In this document: in pieces, positions 7,142 to 7,617 of the stretch
Layout: the number at the start of each line of letters is the position of its first letter
Numbering within the stretch: the stretch's first letter is position 1
NCBI RefSeq assembly: GCF_934754925.1
Contig: NZ_CAKVJA010000070.1
Coordinates: 1-7,617, forward strand
Reading direction: 5' to 3'
Length of the DNA stretch: 7,617 bases
Source: an uncultured Clostridium sp.
Lineage (GTDB): Bacteria > Bacillota > Clostridia > Clostridiales > Clostridiaceae
Notes under the pieces: model-generated
What the model was told of the DNA's origin: nothing
The model's database searches: none
What the model saw: only the letters and a program-made list of their open reading frames with translations
Position numbers and translations under genes: made by a program

Positions 7142-7171
7142 ATTATATTATTTAATTCACTTTAATTTTAA
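7142..7171 (-). promoter_or_regulatory. Candidate promoter of the GH3 gene
   Basis: On the minus strand TTAAAA (7166-7171) and consensus TATAAT (7142-7147) are separated by 18 bases, giving a leader of roughly 50 bases. A second possibility nearer the gene, TTGATA (7128-7133) with TATAAT (7103-7108) and a 19-base spacer, would leave a leader of only about 13 bases with the ribosome binding site at its very end. It is less likely for that reason. Confidence 0.45.
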
Positions 7172-7187
7172 GAAATATTTTCTATTC

Positions 7188-7226
7188 TTTATATCACTTT
7201 TCACATTTTTATATCACTTTTCACAT
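7188..7226. repeat. Perfect 19-bp direct repeat, 20-bp period, likely regulator site
   Basis: TTTATATCACTTTTCACAT occurs at 7188-7206 and again at 7208-7226. The 20-base period places both copies on about the same face of the helix, as expected for the tandem half-sites bound by AraC-family proteins. The downstream copy ends 11 bases before the -10 box at 7238, so it covers the -35 position of the regulator promoter. The pair also lies just upstream of the candidate GH3 promoter in the other direction. It is therefore placed to control both genes. Confidence 0.65.
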
Positions 7227-7234
7227 ATGTTTTA

Positions 7235-7243
7235 TGATATAAT
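7235..7243 (+). promoter_or_regulatory. Extended -10 promoter of the second AraC gene
   Basis: TGATATAAT is a perfect extended -10 element (TG-N-TATAAT). No good -35 hexamer lies 16-18 bases upstream; the direct repeat occupies that place. This arrangement suits either activator help or a promoter that works through the extended -10 alone. Transcription would start near 7250. Confidence 0.65.
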
Positions 7244-7290
7244 GTAAACAATTAAATTAAACGTTATACAATCTAATTATTTAACTATTC

Positions 7291-7297
7291 AAAGGAG
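7291..7297 (+). promoter_or_regulatory. Ribosome binding site of the second AraC gene
   Basis: AAAGGAG lies eight bases before ATG 7306 and supports that start codon. Confidence 0.8.
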
Positions 7298-7305
7298 TAT
7301 TTAAA

Positions 7306-7617
7306 ATGATAGAATACGATATTCAGTCTGATTTTTGTAATTTATTATATAAAAATTTGGAGATGCAAACTATACATCCACCTTATGAGCAGGAGCTTAG
7401 AGAATTACACTGTATAGAAAATGGTGACTTAGAACTTTTAGAAAAAACCATTCCCCAAAGCTATGATGACTCATATAACGCAATTCTTGCTAAAAATCCC
7501 ATTCGTCACATTAAGAACTTAGGTATTGTTGTAGTTACTCTAGCTTGTAGAGCTGCAATTAGGGGCGGAATTGATCCTGAAATATCTTTTTCTTTAAGTG
7601 ATACTTATATTAATAAA
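7306..7617 (+). CDS. AraC-type transcriptional regulator, N-terminal part only
   Basis: The first 104 codons are open and run off the window edge. The segment NPIRHIKNLGIVVVTLACR (64-82) followed by AAIRGGIDPEISFSLSDTYI (83-102) matches, from memory, the N-terminal domain of a class of Firmicute AraC regulators of around 400 residues (consensus like N-P-x-R-x-x-K-N-L...TLA-R-AAI-GG-x-x-P-E...SLSD-YI). Their helix-turn-helix pair is C-terminal and would lie outside the window. This sensor domain has no cupin HxH motif and is not similar to that of the other AraC protein here, so it should sense something different. The gene is divergent from the GH3 gene across 222 bases, with a perfect direct repeat between them, which makes it the natural candidate regulator of the GH3 gene. 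The ligand is unknown. Family placement without the DNA-binding domain in view is likely but not certain. Confidence 0.8.
   Translation, partial: MIEYDIQSDFCNLLYKNLEMQTIHPPYEQELRELHCIENGDLELLEKTIPQSYDDSYNAILAKNPIRHIKNLGIVVVTLACRAAIRGGIDPEISFSLSDTYINK

Overview
The window is strongly AT-rich, favours AGA/AGG arginine codons, and has strong GGAGG-type ribosome binding sites. It also carries a scar of a class III fructose-1,6-bisphosphatase gene. Together these point to a low-GC Firmicute, most likely Clostridium or a close relative. No mobile element, CRISPR array, tRNA or rRNA was seen.

Layout from left to right: (1) 1-93 is a short AT-rich tail with a perfect 25-bp tandem duplication that runs into the end of the first gene. 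(2) 94-2754, minus strand: a cytoplasmic GH78 alpha-L-rhamnosidase with all expected acidic catalytic residues. (3) 2755-3029: a divergent promoter region with a recognisable promoter, a 17-bp palindrome over its -35 box, and short direct repeats. (4) 3030-4043, plus strand: an AraC-family regulator with an N-terminal cupin sensor. (5) 4044-4299: a convergent junction with two strong hairpins and, between them, a collapsed fbp pseudogene. (6) 4300-7083, minus strand: a cytoplasmic GH3 beta-glycosidase with the two GH3 domains in swapped order plus an extra C-terminal beta-rich domain. (7) 7084-7305: a second divergent promoter region with a perfect 19-bp direct repeat (20-bp period) in front of an extended -10 promoter. 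(8) 7306-7617, plus strand: the first 104 codons of a second, unrelated-looking AraC-type regulator, cut by the window edge.

The window is therefore two copies of one design: a glycoside hydrolase facing a divergently transcribed AraC regulator. The two regulators have different sensor domains, so the modules probably answer to different inducers. Neither enzyme has a signal peptide, so both should act on glycosides already imported. An alpha-rhamnosidase next to a beta-glucosidase-type enzyme would suit stepwise removal of rhamnose and then glucose from plant rhamnoglucosides such as rutinosides, neohesperidosides or saponins. That substrate is inference, and no transporter is in the window.

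I see no wholly new type of system. The most informative items are the fbp scar at the convergent junction and the two regulatory regions.
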